From contig JAGHUA010000006.1 in the NCBI GenBank assembly GCA_018065085.1, forward strand, positions 1 through 64,000: 64,000 nt of DNA, in the 5' to 3' direction. Position numbers and translations under genes: made by a program. Numbering within the stretch: the stretch's first letter is position 1; every line of letters begins with the position of its first letter. Below the pieces are notes generated by a model. The model worked only from the letters and a program-made list of their open reading frames with translations, had not been told where the DNA came from and made no database searches. The DNA comes from Candidatus Liminaster caballi (GTDB taxonomy: Bacteria; Bacteroidota; Bacteroidia; Bacteroidales; UBA3663). Shown here piece after piece: positions 36,200 through 45,459 of this stretch.

Positions 36200-36547
36200 A
36201 TGGCACTCAAATTAAGCGAACGCCTGGAATCAGTATTCAGTTCGACAAGCTCCGCCCTGTCGGGCAGCTCGTCGCCTTTCTCGCGCGAGTTCTACCGCAA
36301 GCACCTTGGCAAGGTCATCCTGGTGCTGTTCCTGCTCTACAGCTACGTGCAGCTCAGATATGAGTATGAGCAGACCATTGCCGAGATTGGCGAACTGAAG
36401 CGCACCCTGTCAGACGTACGATACACCAGCATCGCCACATGGGGTGAGCTGACCAGCAAGAACAAACCTGAGATTGTGCGCAGCAAAATCAGCGACAATG
36501 CAAAGCTCATCTCGGCCGATGAACCTCCAATCAAGATTGAACCATAA
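36200..36547 (+). CDS. FtsL-like septal protein
   Basis: 115 residues with a cytoplasmic N-terminus (~38 residues), one membrane segment (~39-50, VILVLFLLYSYVQL) and a short coiled-coil-like extracytoplasmic part (YEQTIAEIGELKRTLSDVRY). Its place between rsmH and the septal penicillin-binding protein gene is that of ftsL, and the size and topology agree with the Bacteroidetes FtsL-like family. FtsL bridges FtsQ/FtsB and FtsW/FtsI in the divisome. Sequence identity is too weak to be sure of the name without the context. Confidence 0.8.
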   Translation: MALKLSERLESVFSSTSSALSGSSSPFSREFYRKHLGKVILVLFLLYSYVQLRYEYEQTIAEIGELKRTLSDVRYTSIATWGELTSKNKPEIVRSKISDNAKLISADEPPIKIEP

Positions 36548-36559
36548 GCAGACAGAAAG

Positions 36560-38719
36560 ATGAAACTGGATTACAACAAACGCATATACATCATCATTGC
36601 CTGTCTGCTGGCATACGCCGCCATAATCTGGTATCAGACATGGGTGACACTCGTCAGGGACGGCAGCGAATACCGCAAGAGGGTGGAGAAGCTGAAGAAA
36701 GAGACAGAGCCCATCGAACCGGTGCGCGGCTTTATCTTTGCCGACGGCGGCGAAATGCTGGCCGGAAGCCTGCCCGAATATGATGTGGCGCTCGACTTCT
36801 ATTGGACCACCATACCAGAAGGCCCAAAGCGCATCAAAAACATCCCGGAAGACACCATCAAGAAATACTTCGGTCCTAACGGTGAGGGCAGCAGGGCTCT
36901 GGCCAATGCCTACACCGACCCGACAAAGAACAAGAAGAGCGCCGACGCATGGGGCAGCGAGATACTCAAGGCATACGGCAAGCGCGAGAAAAGCGGCCAT
37001 CAGGTGTTCCGTGCCCTCCCCTACCTCGACTATAAGCGCCTGCGCCAGCAGCCATACTTCAACAAGACAAGATACCAGAACGGAATCATCGCTCAGGAAC
37101 GCGCCCACCGTTACCGTCCGTACGGCGAACGTCGAATGGCATCTGCCACCATCGGCACCGTCTATACCAAGGATCAGGATTCGATAAGAAGGGCCGGACA
37201 GGGTCTCCGAGGCATCGAACTGGGCTATAACGACTATCTGGCAGGAACGCAGGGCCTCGGCTATGGTCTTAAGGTACGAGGCAAGATTGAGAATGTGACC
37301 ATCACGCCACCGGTGGATGGCGCCAACGTTCACACCACCATCGACATCGAGATGCAGCACATCCTTGACGAAGAACTGGGCAGGCGCATCCTCGACCTGA
37401 ATGCCGCAGCCGGATGGGCAGCCTTTGTGGAGGTCAAGACAGGCAAGATACGCGCCATCTCGAACCTCAGCCGCAACGGTTCGGTGTGTGTGGAGGACTA
37501 CAATCACCTGTTTGAAGACCTTGTGGACCCTGGTTCGACATTCAAGACCGTATCGTATATGGTGATGCTCGATGACGGCAAGATCACGCCCGAGACCATT
37601 GTCGATACAGAGAACAACAGTTCGAACGCTCCGCACCCATGGGTTTATTACAAGCATCCAATCAGCGACGACCACCCCGTCGGGGTCGTGACTGCCAACA
37701 AGGCCATCGAGCAGTCGAGCAACATCGCCGTGGCAAAGCTCGCCGTGGCAGCATACGATAATAACCCTCAGCAGTACCTTGACGGACTGGAGCGCATCGG
37801 TTTTCTCAACGACCGAGAACTCAACGACTCTGACCGCGCCCAAATCAAGCAGGTGGGCTATCTCAAGGAACTGGCATTCCGCCGCGAGTTCCCAGGCGCC
37901 AAAGCCGCACGCCACCGTCAAATGTCGGGCAAGTCATGGTCGAAGTTGTCGCTCGCTCAGATCAGCTATGGCTATGAGACACAGATCCCGGGCATCTACA
38001 TGCTGCAGTTCTACAATGCCATTGCCAACAACGGCAAGATGCTGCGCCCTTACATCGTGGACTATGTGGAGAAGGACGGCAAGGTGCTCTACGAACAGGA
38101 GCCGACGGTGATCAACAAGAAGATATGCAAGGACGAGACGCTCAAAGCCGTGAGACACGCCCTGGAATGCGTGGTGAACAGCGGCACGGCTGCAGGCCGT
38201 CCGCGCAACCACCCACGAGGATATCAGGAGGCTGTGAAGAGCCAGCGCGTCAGCATCGCAGGCAAGACAGGCACGGCACAGCGCCGCAATGAGGCCACCG
38301 GCGGATTCAAGGGCGCAGGTCACAACGTGTCGTTCGTGGGATACTTCCCTGCCGACAACCCGCAATACTGCGGCATCGTGGTCATCAACACCAACGGCAG
38401 CGGCATCAGTGCGGCTGGCGGCGGCTGGATGGCAGGTCCGGTGTTCAAGCACTTCGCCGAGCAGGTCTATGCCCTGCGCGGACACCGCACAATGAAGGAC
38501 ATTGCACCTGACACCATCGCACACGAACCGCACGTCAAGGCCAAGGCCAATACGGTGCAGGCCATTAGCGGCACAATGCCAAACGTCAAGGGAATGGGCG
38601 CTGCCGACGCGCTGATGATGCTTGAGACAGCCGGTTACACCAATGTGAAGGTGAACGGCTACGGCAAGGTGGCGTCTGTGACGCAGCAGAACGGCAATGT
38701 GATCATCAACCTGAAGTGA
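36560..38719 (+). CDS. ftsI: Septal peptidoglycan transpeptidase (PBP3/FtsI type) with C-terminal PASTA domain
   Basis: 719 residues. One N-terminal membrane anchor (~8-27, YIIIACLLAYAAIIWYQTWV) precedes a PBP dimerisation domain (~55-250). The transpeptidase domain has all three catalytic motifs: S326-TFK329 with nucleophile Ser326, S386-SN388, and K569-TGT572. A single PASTA domain occupies ~655-719 (MPNVKGMGAADALMMLETAG). It cross-links new peptidoglycan at the septum and should work with FtsW, encoded downstream. It lies 12 bp after the ftsL-like gene. A 503-codon open frame on the opposite strand overlaps it and is a codon-bias shadow. Confidence 0.95.
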   Translation: MKLDYNKRIYIIIACLLAYAAIIWYQTWVTLVRDGSEYRKRVEKLKKETEPIEPVRGFIFADGGEMLAGSLPEYDVALDFYWTTIPEGPKRIKNIPEDTIKKYFGPNGEGSRALANAYTDPTKNKKSADAWGSEILKAYGKREKSGHQVFRALPYLDYKRLRQQPYFNKTRYQNGIIAQERAHRYRPYGERRMASATIGTVYTKDQDSIRRAGQGLRGIELGYNDYLAGTQGLGYGLKVRGKIENVTITPPVDGANVHTTIDIEMQHILDEELGRRILDLNAAAGWAAFVEVKTGKIRAISNLSRNGSVCVEDYNHLFEDLVDPGSTFKTVSYMVMLDDGKITPETIVDTENNSSNAPHPWVYYKHPISDDHPVGVVTANKAIEQSSNIAVAKLAVAAYDNNPQQYLDGLERIGFLNDRELNDSDRAQIKQVGYLKELAFRREFPGAKAARHRQMSGKSWSKLSLAQISYGYETQIPGIYMLQFYNAIANNGKMLRPYIVDYVEKDGKVLYEQEPTVINKKICKDETLKAVRHALECVVNSGTAAGRPRNHPRGYQEAVKSQRVSIAGKTGTAQRRNEATGGFKGAGHNVSFVGYFPADNPQYCGIVVINTNGSGISAAGGGWMAGPVFKHFAEQVYALRGHRTMKDIAPDTIAHEPHVKAKANTVQAISGTMPNVKGMGAADALMMLETAGYTNVKVNGYGKVASVTQQNGNVIINLK

Positions 38720-38746
38720 AACAGAAACAATTAATGTCATACGAAT

Positions 38747-40246
38747 ATGAAACTTGAAAAAATCATCGAACGCCTCACCTACACACTCGGAGGCGCACAG
38801 GATACTTCTATCGAAATCAATGCCATCGAGCAGGACAGCCGCCAGGTGAAGGAAGGCAGCATGTTCGTAGCCGTCAGAGGCACGAACGTTGACGGTCACT
38901 CGTTCATCCCACAGGTCATCGAAGCCGGAGCCGCCGCCGTCGTATGTGACGAGGAATGGTGGCAGAACGAAGGCTTGGCTTTTGCAACACCTAACGGCGA
39001 TCCACATCTCGCTCCTGTGTTTGTGGTGGTCAAGGATTGCAACCTCGCCCTGGCTCTCATCGCCTCGGCTTGGAACGGCTATCCATCGGAACAGCTCACC
39101 CTCGTGGGCGTGACCGGCACCAATGGCAAGACCACCATCGCCACACTGCTCTATAAGCTGTTCTCAAAGCTCGGTTACCCATGCGGATTGCTCTCGACCG
39201 TCTGCAACTATGTCATCGACCGTGCCGTGCCAGCCACACACACCACACCAGATCCGCTGGCACTCAACGACCTGTTGCGACAGATGGTGGACGAAGGTTG
39301 TGCATACGCCTTTATGGAGGTATCGAGCCACAGTGCCGACCAGAAGCGCATCGGCGGCCTTGACTTCGACGGCGGCATCTTCACCAATCTCACTCGCGAT
39401 CACATGGACTATCACAAGACCGTGGAGAACTATCTGAAGGCTAAGAAATCGTTCTTCGACGGACTGAAGAAAGAGGCGTTTGCCGTGAGCAACGCCGACG
39501 ACAAGAATGGCGAGGTGATGATGCAGAACACCAAGGCACGCCGCCGTCTCTACAGCGTGCGTGGCGCTGCCGACTATCAGGCAAAGGTTGTGGAGGAAAC
39601 ATTCGAAGGCATGGAATTGCAGCTCAACGGCACAAACGTGGTGACTCACTTCGTTGGCCGATTCAACGCATCCAACCTCGTGGCCGTCTATGGCGCTGCC
39701 ATCGAACTTGGAGCAAAGAACGAGGAGGTGCTGGTCAAGATGTCTGAGCTGGTTCCTGTCAACGGACGTTTTGAGTCAATACGTTCGCCTAAGGGATTCT
39801 CTGCCATCATCGACTATGCACACACACCGGACGCCCTGATCAACGTGCTTGGCACCATCCGCGAGATCCTTGACTCGAAGAAGGAAGGCAAAGTTATCAC
39901 CGTGGTGGGCTGCGGCGGCAATCGCGACAAGGGCAAACGTCCGATCATGGCCAAGGAATCGGCACTGCGTTCTGACCGACTGATCCTGACCAGCGACAAC
40001 CCTCGTTTTGAGAAACCGGAGGATATCCTCAAGGACATGGAGGCAGGTCTTGACACCGACGAACTGCGTCAGAAGACCATCACCATCTGCGACCGTCGCG
40101 AGGCAATCCGCACGGCCGTGATGCTGGCTCAGAAGGGCGACGTCATCCTCGTGGCTGGCAAGGGTCACGAAGACTATCAGATCGTGGAGGGCGTGAAGCA
40201 TCACTTCGACGACCACGAGGTAGTTAGAGAGGCGATGAACATCTAA
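38747..40246 (+). CDS. murE: UDP-MurNAc-L-Ala-D-Glu:meso-diaminopimelate ligase MurE
   Basis: 499 residues. The Mur ligase N-terminal domain ([20 protein letters not shown]) is followed by an ATP-binding loop [12 protein letters not shown] (~120-131), the central domain ([26 protein letters not shown]) and the C-terminal domain. The motif D417-NPR420 is the signature for meso-diaminopimelate rather than lysine. It adds the third residue of the stem peptide in the cytoplasm. murF is not in this window. The gene lies 27 bp after ftsI and 17 bp before mraY. Confidence 0.96.
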   Translation: MKLEKIIERLTYTLGGAQDTSIEINAIEQDSRQVKEGSMFVAVRGTNVDGHSFIPQVIEAGAAAVVCDEEWWQNEGLAFATPNGDPHLAPVFVVVKDCNLALALIASAWNGYPSEQLTLVGVTGTNGKTTIATLLYKLFSKLGYPCGLLSTVCNYVIDRAVPATHTTPDPLALNDLLRQMVDEGCAYAFMEVSSHSADQKRIGGLDFDGGIFTNLTRDHMDYHKTVENYLKAKKSFFDGLKKEAFAVSNADDKNGEVMMQNTKARRRLYSVRGAADYQAKVVEETFEGMELQLNGTNVVTHFVGRFNASNLVAVYGAAIELGAKNEEVLVKMSELVPVNGRFESIRSPKGFSAIIDYAHTPDALINVLGTIREILDSKKEGKVITVVGCGGNRDKGKRPIMAKESALRSDRLILTSDNPRFEKPEDILKDMEAGLDTDELRQKTITICDRREAIRTAVMLAQKGDVILVAGKGHEDYQIVEGVKHHFDDHEVVREAMNI

Positions 40247-40263
40247 AAAAGGGAAAAAAACAA

Positions 40264-41577
40264 ATGCTCTACTATATTTTCAGATATCTGCATGATGCCT
40301 TCGACGTGCCTGGAGCAGGCATGTGGGGCTACATCTCGACCCGAGCCATTGCTGCGCTGATCCTGGCTCTGATCATCTCGCTGTGGTTTGGCGAATGGTT
40401 TATCAAGCACATGCGCCGCAAGAACATCGTTGAGGCCCAGCGCAACGCCAGCATCGACCCGTTCGGCATAGAGAAGCGCGGAGTGCCTACGATGGGCGGT
40501 CTGATCATCATCGTGGCAACGCTCATCCCTTGCCTCATGCTGGGACGTCTGCGCAACATCTACATGCTCATGATGCTGTTCACCACCGTATGGTTGGGTC
40601 TGCTCGGGTTCCTCGATGACTATCTCAAGGGCCACAGCAAGGAATATGACAAAATGCCAGGATTGCTGAAATTGATCAGCGAGTTCCATGGGGCAAGTGC
40701 CACATACAGGGAGAAGAACAAGAACGGAATGCGTCCGATCATCAAACTGCTGGGTCAGGCTTCGCTCGGTTTGGGCATCGGCCTTGTGCTCTATCTCTCG
40801 CCAGATGCTGTCATCCGCGAAGGATCGGAACTCATCAAGAGTACGCTGACCACCCTGCCGTTCGTCAAGAGCCATAACCTCGACTACGCTGGCTTCTTCC
40901 TCTGGATGGGACCCCAGATCGGACAGGCTTTGGGTTGGGTGTTCTTCGTGTTCATGACCACATTCATCATCATGGCTGTGAGCAACGGTTCGAATCTCAA
41001 TGACGGCATGGACGGCTTATGTGCTGGCAATTCGGCCATCATGTGCGTGGCTCTCGGTGTGCTGGCGTATTTCTCAAGCCACATCGACTATGCCAACTAC
41101 TTCAACATAATGTACATCCCGGGATCGCAGGAACTGGTAGTATTCGTGGCAGCCTTCGTGGGCGCGCTCGTGGGATTCCTATGGTATAATGCCTACCCTG
41201 CACAGATATTCATGGGCGACACGGGTTCGCTTCCTATCGGTGGCATCATCGCTGTGATTGCCATCATCATTCATAAGGAACTGCTCATCCCGATCATCTG
41301 CTTCGTGTTCCTCGTGGAGAGCATCTCGGTGATGGGTCAGAATTTCGTGGCCAAGCGCGGCAATGCCCAGGGCAAGAAGTTCAGGTTTGTCAACCGTGCG
41401 CCAATCCACGATGCCTTCCGTCTGAAGCCTGAGCAACTGCAACAGCTCTCGGCTATGGACAAGATCCTGCTCAAATGGCCACGTTCGTCATTTCATGAGA
41501 ACAAGGTGACCGCCCGCTTCTGGATTGTGACCATCATCCTGGCTGCGTTCGCCATCATGACGCTGAAGATCCGTTGA
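40264..41577 (+). CDS. mraY: Phospho-N-acetylmuramoyl-pentapeptide transferase MraY
   Basis: 437 residues with about ten membrane segments. MraY transfers phospho-MurNAc-pentapeptide to undecaprenyl phosphate, making lipid I. Characteristic motifs are GVPTMGGLIII, FLDDYLKG (catalytic Asp pair), NLNDGMDGL and MGDTGSLPIGG. The family's triple-His loop is altered to APIHDAF: the first His is kept and the other two positions are Asp and Ala. The protein is longer than the ~360-residue E. coli enzyme because of inserts before the middle and last helices, which I believe is normal for Bacteroidetes. It is followed by a 72-bp purine-rich gap before murD. Confidence 0.95.
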   Translation: MLYYIFRYLHDAFDVPGAGMWGYISTRAIAALILALIISLWFGEWFIKHMRRKNIVEAQRNASIDPFGIEKRGVPTMGGLIIIVATLIPCLMLGRLRNIYMLMMLFTTVWLGLLGFLDDYLKGHSKEYDKMPGLLKLISEFHGASATYREKNKNGMRPIIKLLGQASLGLGIGLVLYLSPDAVIREGSELIKSTLTTLPFVKSHNLDYAGFFLWMGPQIGQALGWVFFVFMTTFIIMAVSNGSNLNDGMDGLCAGNSAIMCVALGVLAYFSSHIDYANYFNIMYIPGSQELVVFVAAFVGALVGFLWYNAYPAQIFMGDTGSLPIGGIIAVIAIIIHKELLIPIICFVFLVESISVMGQNFVAKRGNAQGKKFRFVNRAPIHDAFRLKPEQLQQLSAMDKILLKWPRSSFHENKVTARFWIVTIILAAFAIMTLKIR

Positions 41578-41607
41578 GAAAGGATAAAGAGAGGAAAGAG
41601 GAAAGTG

Positions 41608-41635
41608 CAAAGAGTAAAGAACAAAGAGTAAAGAA
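41608..41635 (+). repeat. Tandem 14-bp purine-rich repeat before murD
   Basis: Two perfect copies of CAAAGAGTAAAGAA lie head to tail (41608-41621, 41622-41635) in the 72-bp mraY-murD gap. The gap is almost entirely A and G on the plus strand. The repeat ends 14 bp before the murD start. It may simply keep the ribosome entry region unstructured. Confidence 0.7.
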
Positions 41636-41649
41636 ATAAAAAACTAAAT

Positions 41650-43014
41650 ATGAAAAGAATTGCTGTTTTAGGTGGAGGCGAGAGCGGTGCCGGTGCTGCT
41701 GTGCTCGCCAAGGTGAAAGGCTTTGATGTATTTCTGAGCGACATGTCGCCAATCAAGGATAAGTATAAGGAATGGCTGGACAAATGGCAGATTCCCTACG
41801 AGGAAGGCCATGCCCATACAGAGGAACTGATCCTAAATGCCGATGAGGTGATCAAGAGTCCGGGCATTCCGCTCACGGCTCCTCTCATCGTCAAGCTGAT
41901 GAAGCAGGGCACGCCTGTCATCTCTGAGATTGAGTTTGCTGGCCGTTATACGAATGCGAAGATGATCTGCATCACAGGTTCTAACGGTAAGACCACAACC
42001 ACAATGATGACCTACCATATTCTCAAGGAGGCAGGTCTGAACGTAGGTCTGGCAGGTAATGTGGGCAAGAGCCTCGCCCTTCAGGTGGCAACAGAGCATT
42101 TCGACTACTATGTCATCGAACTGTCATCATTCCAGCTCGACAATATGTATGACTTCAAGGCCAACGTGTCGGTGATCATGAACATCACTCCTGACCACCT
42201 CGACCGCTATGACCATGAGATGCAGAACTACATCGATGCTAAAATGCGCATCCTCCAGAACCAGACGGAGGACGATCACTTCATCTTCTGGAACGAGGAT
42301 CCGATCGTCACCAAGGAGATTGCCAAGCGCCAACCGCTGCAGATGAAGCTCATCCCATTCACCGGACGCACCGTCAAGGAGATGGGTCATCCACTCACTC
42401 CCGGCGCCTATATCAAGGACGGAAAACTCGTCGTGGATCTTGCCGACCAGATGATCGACATTGATGTGGACGATCTCCCATTGCCTGGCCCACACAACCT
42501 CTACAACACCATGGCAGCCACAATCTCGGCAGGATTGTCGGGCATCAAGAAGGAGGCCATCCGCAAGGCTCTGATGAGCTTCAAGGGCGTGGAACACCGT
42601 CTGGAAAAGTGCGGCAACGTCGATGGCGTGGAATATATCAACGACTCGAAGGCCACGAACGTCAACTCATGCTGGTATGCCCTTATGTCGATGACCAAGC
42701 CTACCGTGCTCATTCTCGGCGGCAAGGACAAGGGCAACGACTACACCGAGATCGAGGAACTGGTGCGCGAGCGTTGCACGGCTCTCGTCTATATGGGCCT
42801 GCACAACGAGAAGCTGCATGACTTCTTCGACAAGATGGGCAAACCCGTGGCCGACGCACTCTCGATGCGTGAGGCACTGGAGAAATGCCGCGCGTTCGCC
42901 AAGCCGGGCGATACCGTGCTACTCTCGCCATGCTGCGCTTCGTTTGACCTCTTTAAGAGCTATGAGGATCGCGGTGACCAGATGAAGGCCATCGTCGCTG
43001 AATGGCAGAAATAA
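41650..43014 (+). CDS. murD: UDP-N-acetylmuramoyl-L-alanine:D-glutamate ligase MurD
   Basis: 454 residues. The N-terminal nucleotide-binding fold (IAVLGGGESGAGAAVLA) is followed by the P-loop G110-SNGKTT (~110-116), the central domain (VIELSSFQLDNMYDF, NITPDHLDRYDHEM) and the C-terminal region (INDSKATNVNSCWYAL, LILGGKDKG, LLSPCCASFDLFKSYEDRG). It adds D-glutamate to UDP-MurNAc-L-alanine in the cytoplasm. The ftsW frame begins 13 bases before its stop, so the two are probably translationally linked. Confidence 0.96.
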   Translation: MKRIAVLGGGESGAGAAVLAKVKGFDVFLSDMSPIKDKYKEWLDKWQIPYEEGHAHTEELILNADEVIKSPGIPLTAPLIVKLMKQGTPVISEIEFAGRYTNAKMICITGSNGKTTTTMMTYHILKEAGLNVGLAGNVGKSLALQVATEHFDYYVIELSSFQLDNMYDFKANVSVIMNITPDHLDRYDHEMQNYIDAKMRILQNQTEDDHFIFWNEDPIVTKEIAKRQPLQMKLIPFTGRTVKEMGHPLTPGAYIKDGKLVVDLADQMIDIDVDDLPLPGPHNLYNTMAATISAGLSGIKKEAIRKALMSFKGVEHRLEKCGNVDGVEYINDSKATNVNSCWYALMSMTKPTVLILGGKDKGNDYTEIEELVRERCTALVYMGLHNEKLHDFFDKMGKPVADALSMREALEKCRAFAKPGDTVLLSPCCASFDLFKSYEDRGDQMKAIVAEWQK

Positions 43015-44291
43015 ATTATATCCTGACAATGCCGACCGACAACAATAACATAAAAGCTGCACGCAACGACAGTCGCGACCGTTCATTTCTCAGTTCGCTG
43101 ATGGGTGGTGACAACTGGATCTGGGGTACATACTGGATCCTGGTGTTCATCTCCATTGTGGTGAGCGCCAGCGCATCGAGCACCCTTGCCTACAAGCAGA
43201 TCACCAACGACAATCCGCTGGCCAAGCACACCACATACCTGCTGGTGGGATTTATCATAAGCACGCTGCTCGTTCAGAGCCTCACTCGCGTCAAGGTTTC
43301 TTATGCCGTCTTGGGTGGAGTCCTATGCTACATCGGCGGTATGATCTTGATGTGCCTGCTTCCGTTCTTCGGACACGCCCATCAAGGTGCCGCACGTGAG
43401 ATATTCGGCATCCAACCTGTAGAAATACTAAAGACCGGCACCTTAATCCTGCTTTGCAAACTGATCACGATCGAAGATTCTACCTATTCCAGATTCTCAT
43501 GGTTCAAGGTTCACACCCAGGGACGACGCTTCATATTACTTTTGGTGATAGTCGGTCTGGCAGCACTCCCCATCGCCATCCAGAACCTTTCGTCGGCTCT
43601 GATTCTCATCATCGCGGCCTTCGGCATCATGTTTGCTGCCCAGCTCAAGCCCAAATACATGTGGAAGACAGTCTTCTGGGGATTAGTGGCTGGCGGTGCC
43701 ATGTTGGCTGCTCTTGGCGGTCTTCACATGATCAACAGCGACAAACCAGATCACAGGACCGACCTAGGCCGTTTTCTGAACCGTGCCAACACTTGGGAGA
43801 GCCGAATATTCGACAGCGGCAGCGACATCCCTTTATATGAGCAGCGCATCGGCGACAAGAACCGTCAGGTCATCTATGCCCACATGGCCATAGCCAACAG
43901 CAATGCGACAGGACGTTTCATCGGCGAGAGCCAGTTGCGTGACTATCTGCCGGAGGCATACTCTGACTATGTCTATTGCATCATCTTCGAGGAGATGGGA
44001 GTGCTTGGCGGCATGCTGGTGATGAGCCTCTATTTCCTGCTGTTCATCAGATGCTACTTCCTGTCGAAGCAGACCAACGATCAGCTGAAACGGTTGCTCA
44101 TGATAGGTCTGCCATTGGCCATCATCGTGCAGGCACTCATCCATATCGGTGTATGTACGGATGCGATGTTCGTGACCGGTCAGCCATTGCCGCTCATCAG
44201 CAAAGGCGGTATGTCGGCGGTGATGACAACCGTCATCTTCGGAATCCTGGCAGGTCTAAGTCACAACATCAAACGCGAGAAAGAGGCATAG
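43002..44291 (+). CDS. ftsW: Lipid II polymerase FtsW (SEDS family)
   Basis: 429 residues with about ten membrane segments. SEDS-family motifs are visible: LAKHTTYLLVGFIIS, GHAHQGAAREIFGIQPVEI, ALPIAIQNLSSALILIIAAFG, and the C-terminal ATGRFIGESQLRDYLPEAYSD, FIFEEMGVLGG-like and GQPLPLISKGGMSAV. FtsW polymerises lipid II at the septum with FtsI. The listed start overlaps the murD end by 13 bases; an ATG at 43029 (MPTDNNN) just after the murD stop is an equally good start. It lies 51 bp before murG. Confidence 0.95.
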   Translation: MAEINYILTMPTDNNNIKAARNDSRDRSFLSSLMGGDNWIWGTYWILVFISIVVSASASSTLAYKQITNDNPLAKHTTYLLVGFIISTLLVQSLTRVKVSYAVLGGVLCYIGGMILMCLLPFFGHAHQGAAREIFGIQPVEILKTGTLILLCKLITIEDSTYSRFSWFKVHTQGRRFILLLVIVGLAALPIAIQNLSSALILIIAAFGIMFAAQLKPKYMWKTVFWGLVAGGAMLAALGGLHMINSDKPDHRTDLGRFLNRANTWESRIFDSGSDIPLYEQRIGDKNRQVIYAHMAIANSNATGRFIGESQLRDYLPEAYSDYVYCIIFEEMGVLGGMLVMSLYFLLFIRCYFLSKQTNDQLKRLLMIGLPLAIIVQALIHIGVCTDAMFVTGQPLPLISKGGMSAVMTTVIFGILAGLSHNIKREKEA

Positions 44292-44342
44292 CCCCAAAAG
44301 AAACAATATTCAGATTTACACATTATATATAATATATATAGG

Positions 44343-45455
44343 ATGAAAGTTCTAATCAGCGGAGGCGGCACAGGCGGACATATCTTCCCTGCCGTATCGA
44401 TTGCAAACGCCATCAGGCAGAAGTTGCCCGACACGGAGTTCCTGTTTATCGGAGCCCTGGGTCGCATGGAGATGGAGAAAGTTCCTGCCGAGGGTTATCC
44501 GATTGTCGGACTGCCCGTGCGCGGCTTTATCCGTCCGTTGTTCCATCCTGGCAACATCAAGGTGCTGTTCGATCTTCTGACCAGCATCCGCAAAGCCAAG
44601 AAGATTATACGCGACTTCAATCCGGATGTGGCTGTAGGCGTCGGCGGCTATGCAAGTGCGGCTGCGCTGAAAGCAGCCAATGCCCTGGGTGTGCCTTACG
44701 TCCTGCAGGAACAGAATGGTTTTGCCGGCGTGACCAATCAGAAGCTTGCACGCAATGCCCGCAAGATTTGCGTGGCTTATCCTGGCATGGAACGTTTCTT
44801 CCCTGCCGACCGACTGGTGATGACGGGCAATCCTGTACGCCAGAAGCTGCTCGAATGCACTGCCACACCGCAGGAGGCACGTCTTGCCCTCGGCCTTGAT
44901 CCTGACCGCAGGACTATCTTCGTCACCGGTGGCAGCCTTGGCGCCCGTAGCGTCAACAATGCCGTTTGCGCAGGTCTGCAGAAGTTTGTCGATGCCGGCA
45001 TTCAGGTGCTGTGGCAGACAGGCAAGGCCGACGGCGACAAATGGGAAAAGGCGGTCAATGCCACAGAAGGTGCATCTGCCCTCATCCACCCTACCGTCTT
45101 TGTCAGCGATATGGCAATGGCCTATCGTGCCGCTGACGTGGTAATCTCTCGTTCGGGTGCAGGCGGCGTCAATGAAGTCTGTCTGCTTGGCAAGGCTGCA
45201 ATCTTCGTGCCTCTGCCCACAGCAGCCGAGGATCATCAGACGGCCAATGCCCGTACGCTTTCCGACCGCAATGCTGCTATCCTCTGTCCTGACAGCGAGG
45301 CTCCGAAACGTCTGGTGGACGATGCCATCGCCCTTGTCAATGATAAGGATCGCATCCGAATGTTCGAGGAGAATGCCCAAAAACTCGGCCGGTTCGGTGC
45401 GGCTGAGACAATTGCGGATATTGTGATTGCGGAAAGAATAAAGAATAAAGAATAA
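44343..45455 (+). CDS. murG: Lipid II synthase MurG (UDP-GlcNAc transferase)
   Basis: 370 residues. The N-terminal glycine loop G7-GGTGGH13 and the second-domain motifs GGSLGARSVN, RSGAGGVNEVCLLGK and PTAAEDHQTANAR are those of MurG, a GT28 enzyme. It adds GlcNAc to lipid I on the inner face of the membrane. It ends in a short basic run encoded by tandem AAAGAAT units (ERIKNKE), and murC starts 4 bp after the stop. Confidence 0.97.
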   Translation: MKVLISGGGTGGHIFPAVSIANAIRQKLPDTEFLFIGALGRMEMEKVPAEGYPIVGLPVRGFIRPLFHPGNIKVLFDLLTSIRKAKKIIRDFNPDVAVGVGGYASAAALKAANALGVPYVLQEQNGFAGVTNQKLARNARKICVAYPGMERFFPADRLVMTGNPVRQKLLECTATPQEARLALGLDPDRRTIFVTGGSLGARSVNNAVCAGLQKFVDAGIQVLWQTGKADGDKWEKAVNATEGASALIHPTVFVSDMAMAYRAADVVISRSGAGGVNEVCLLGKAAIFVPLPTAAEDHQTANARTLSDRNAAILCPDSEAPKRLVDDAIALVNDKDRIRMFEENAQKLGRFGAAETIADIVIAERIKNKE

Positions 45456-45459
45456 AACA

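Noticed and set aside
36410..37921. 503-codon open frame on the minus strand
   Set aside because: Lies entirely over ftsL/ftsI, which have all family motifs. Its translation is Val/His/Cys-rich with no recognisable domain; it is a codon-bias shadow.
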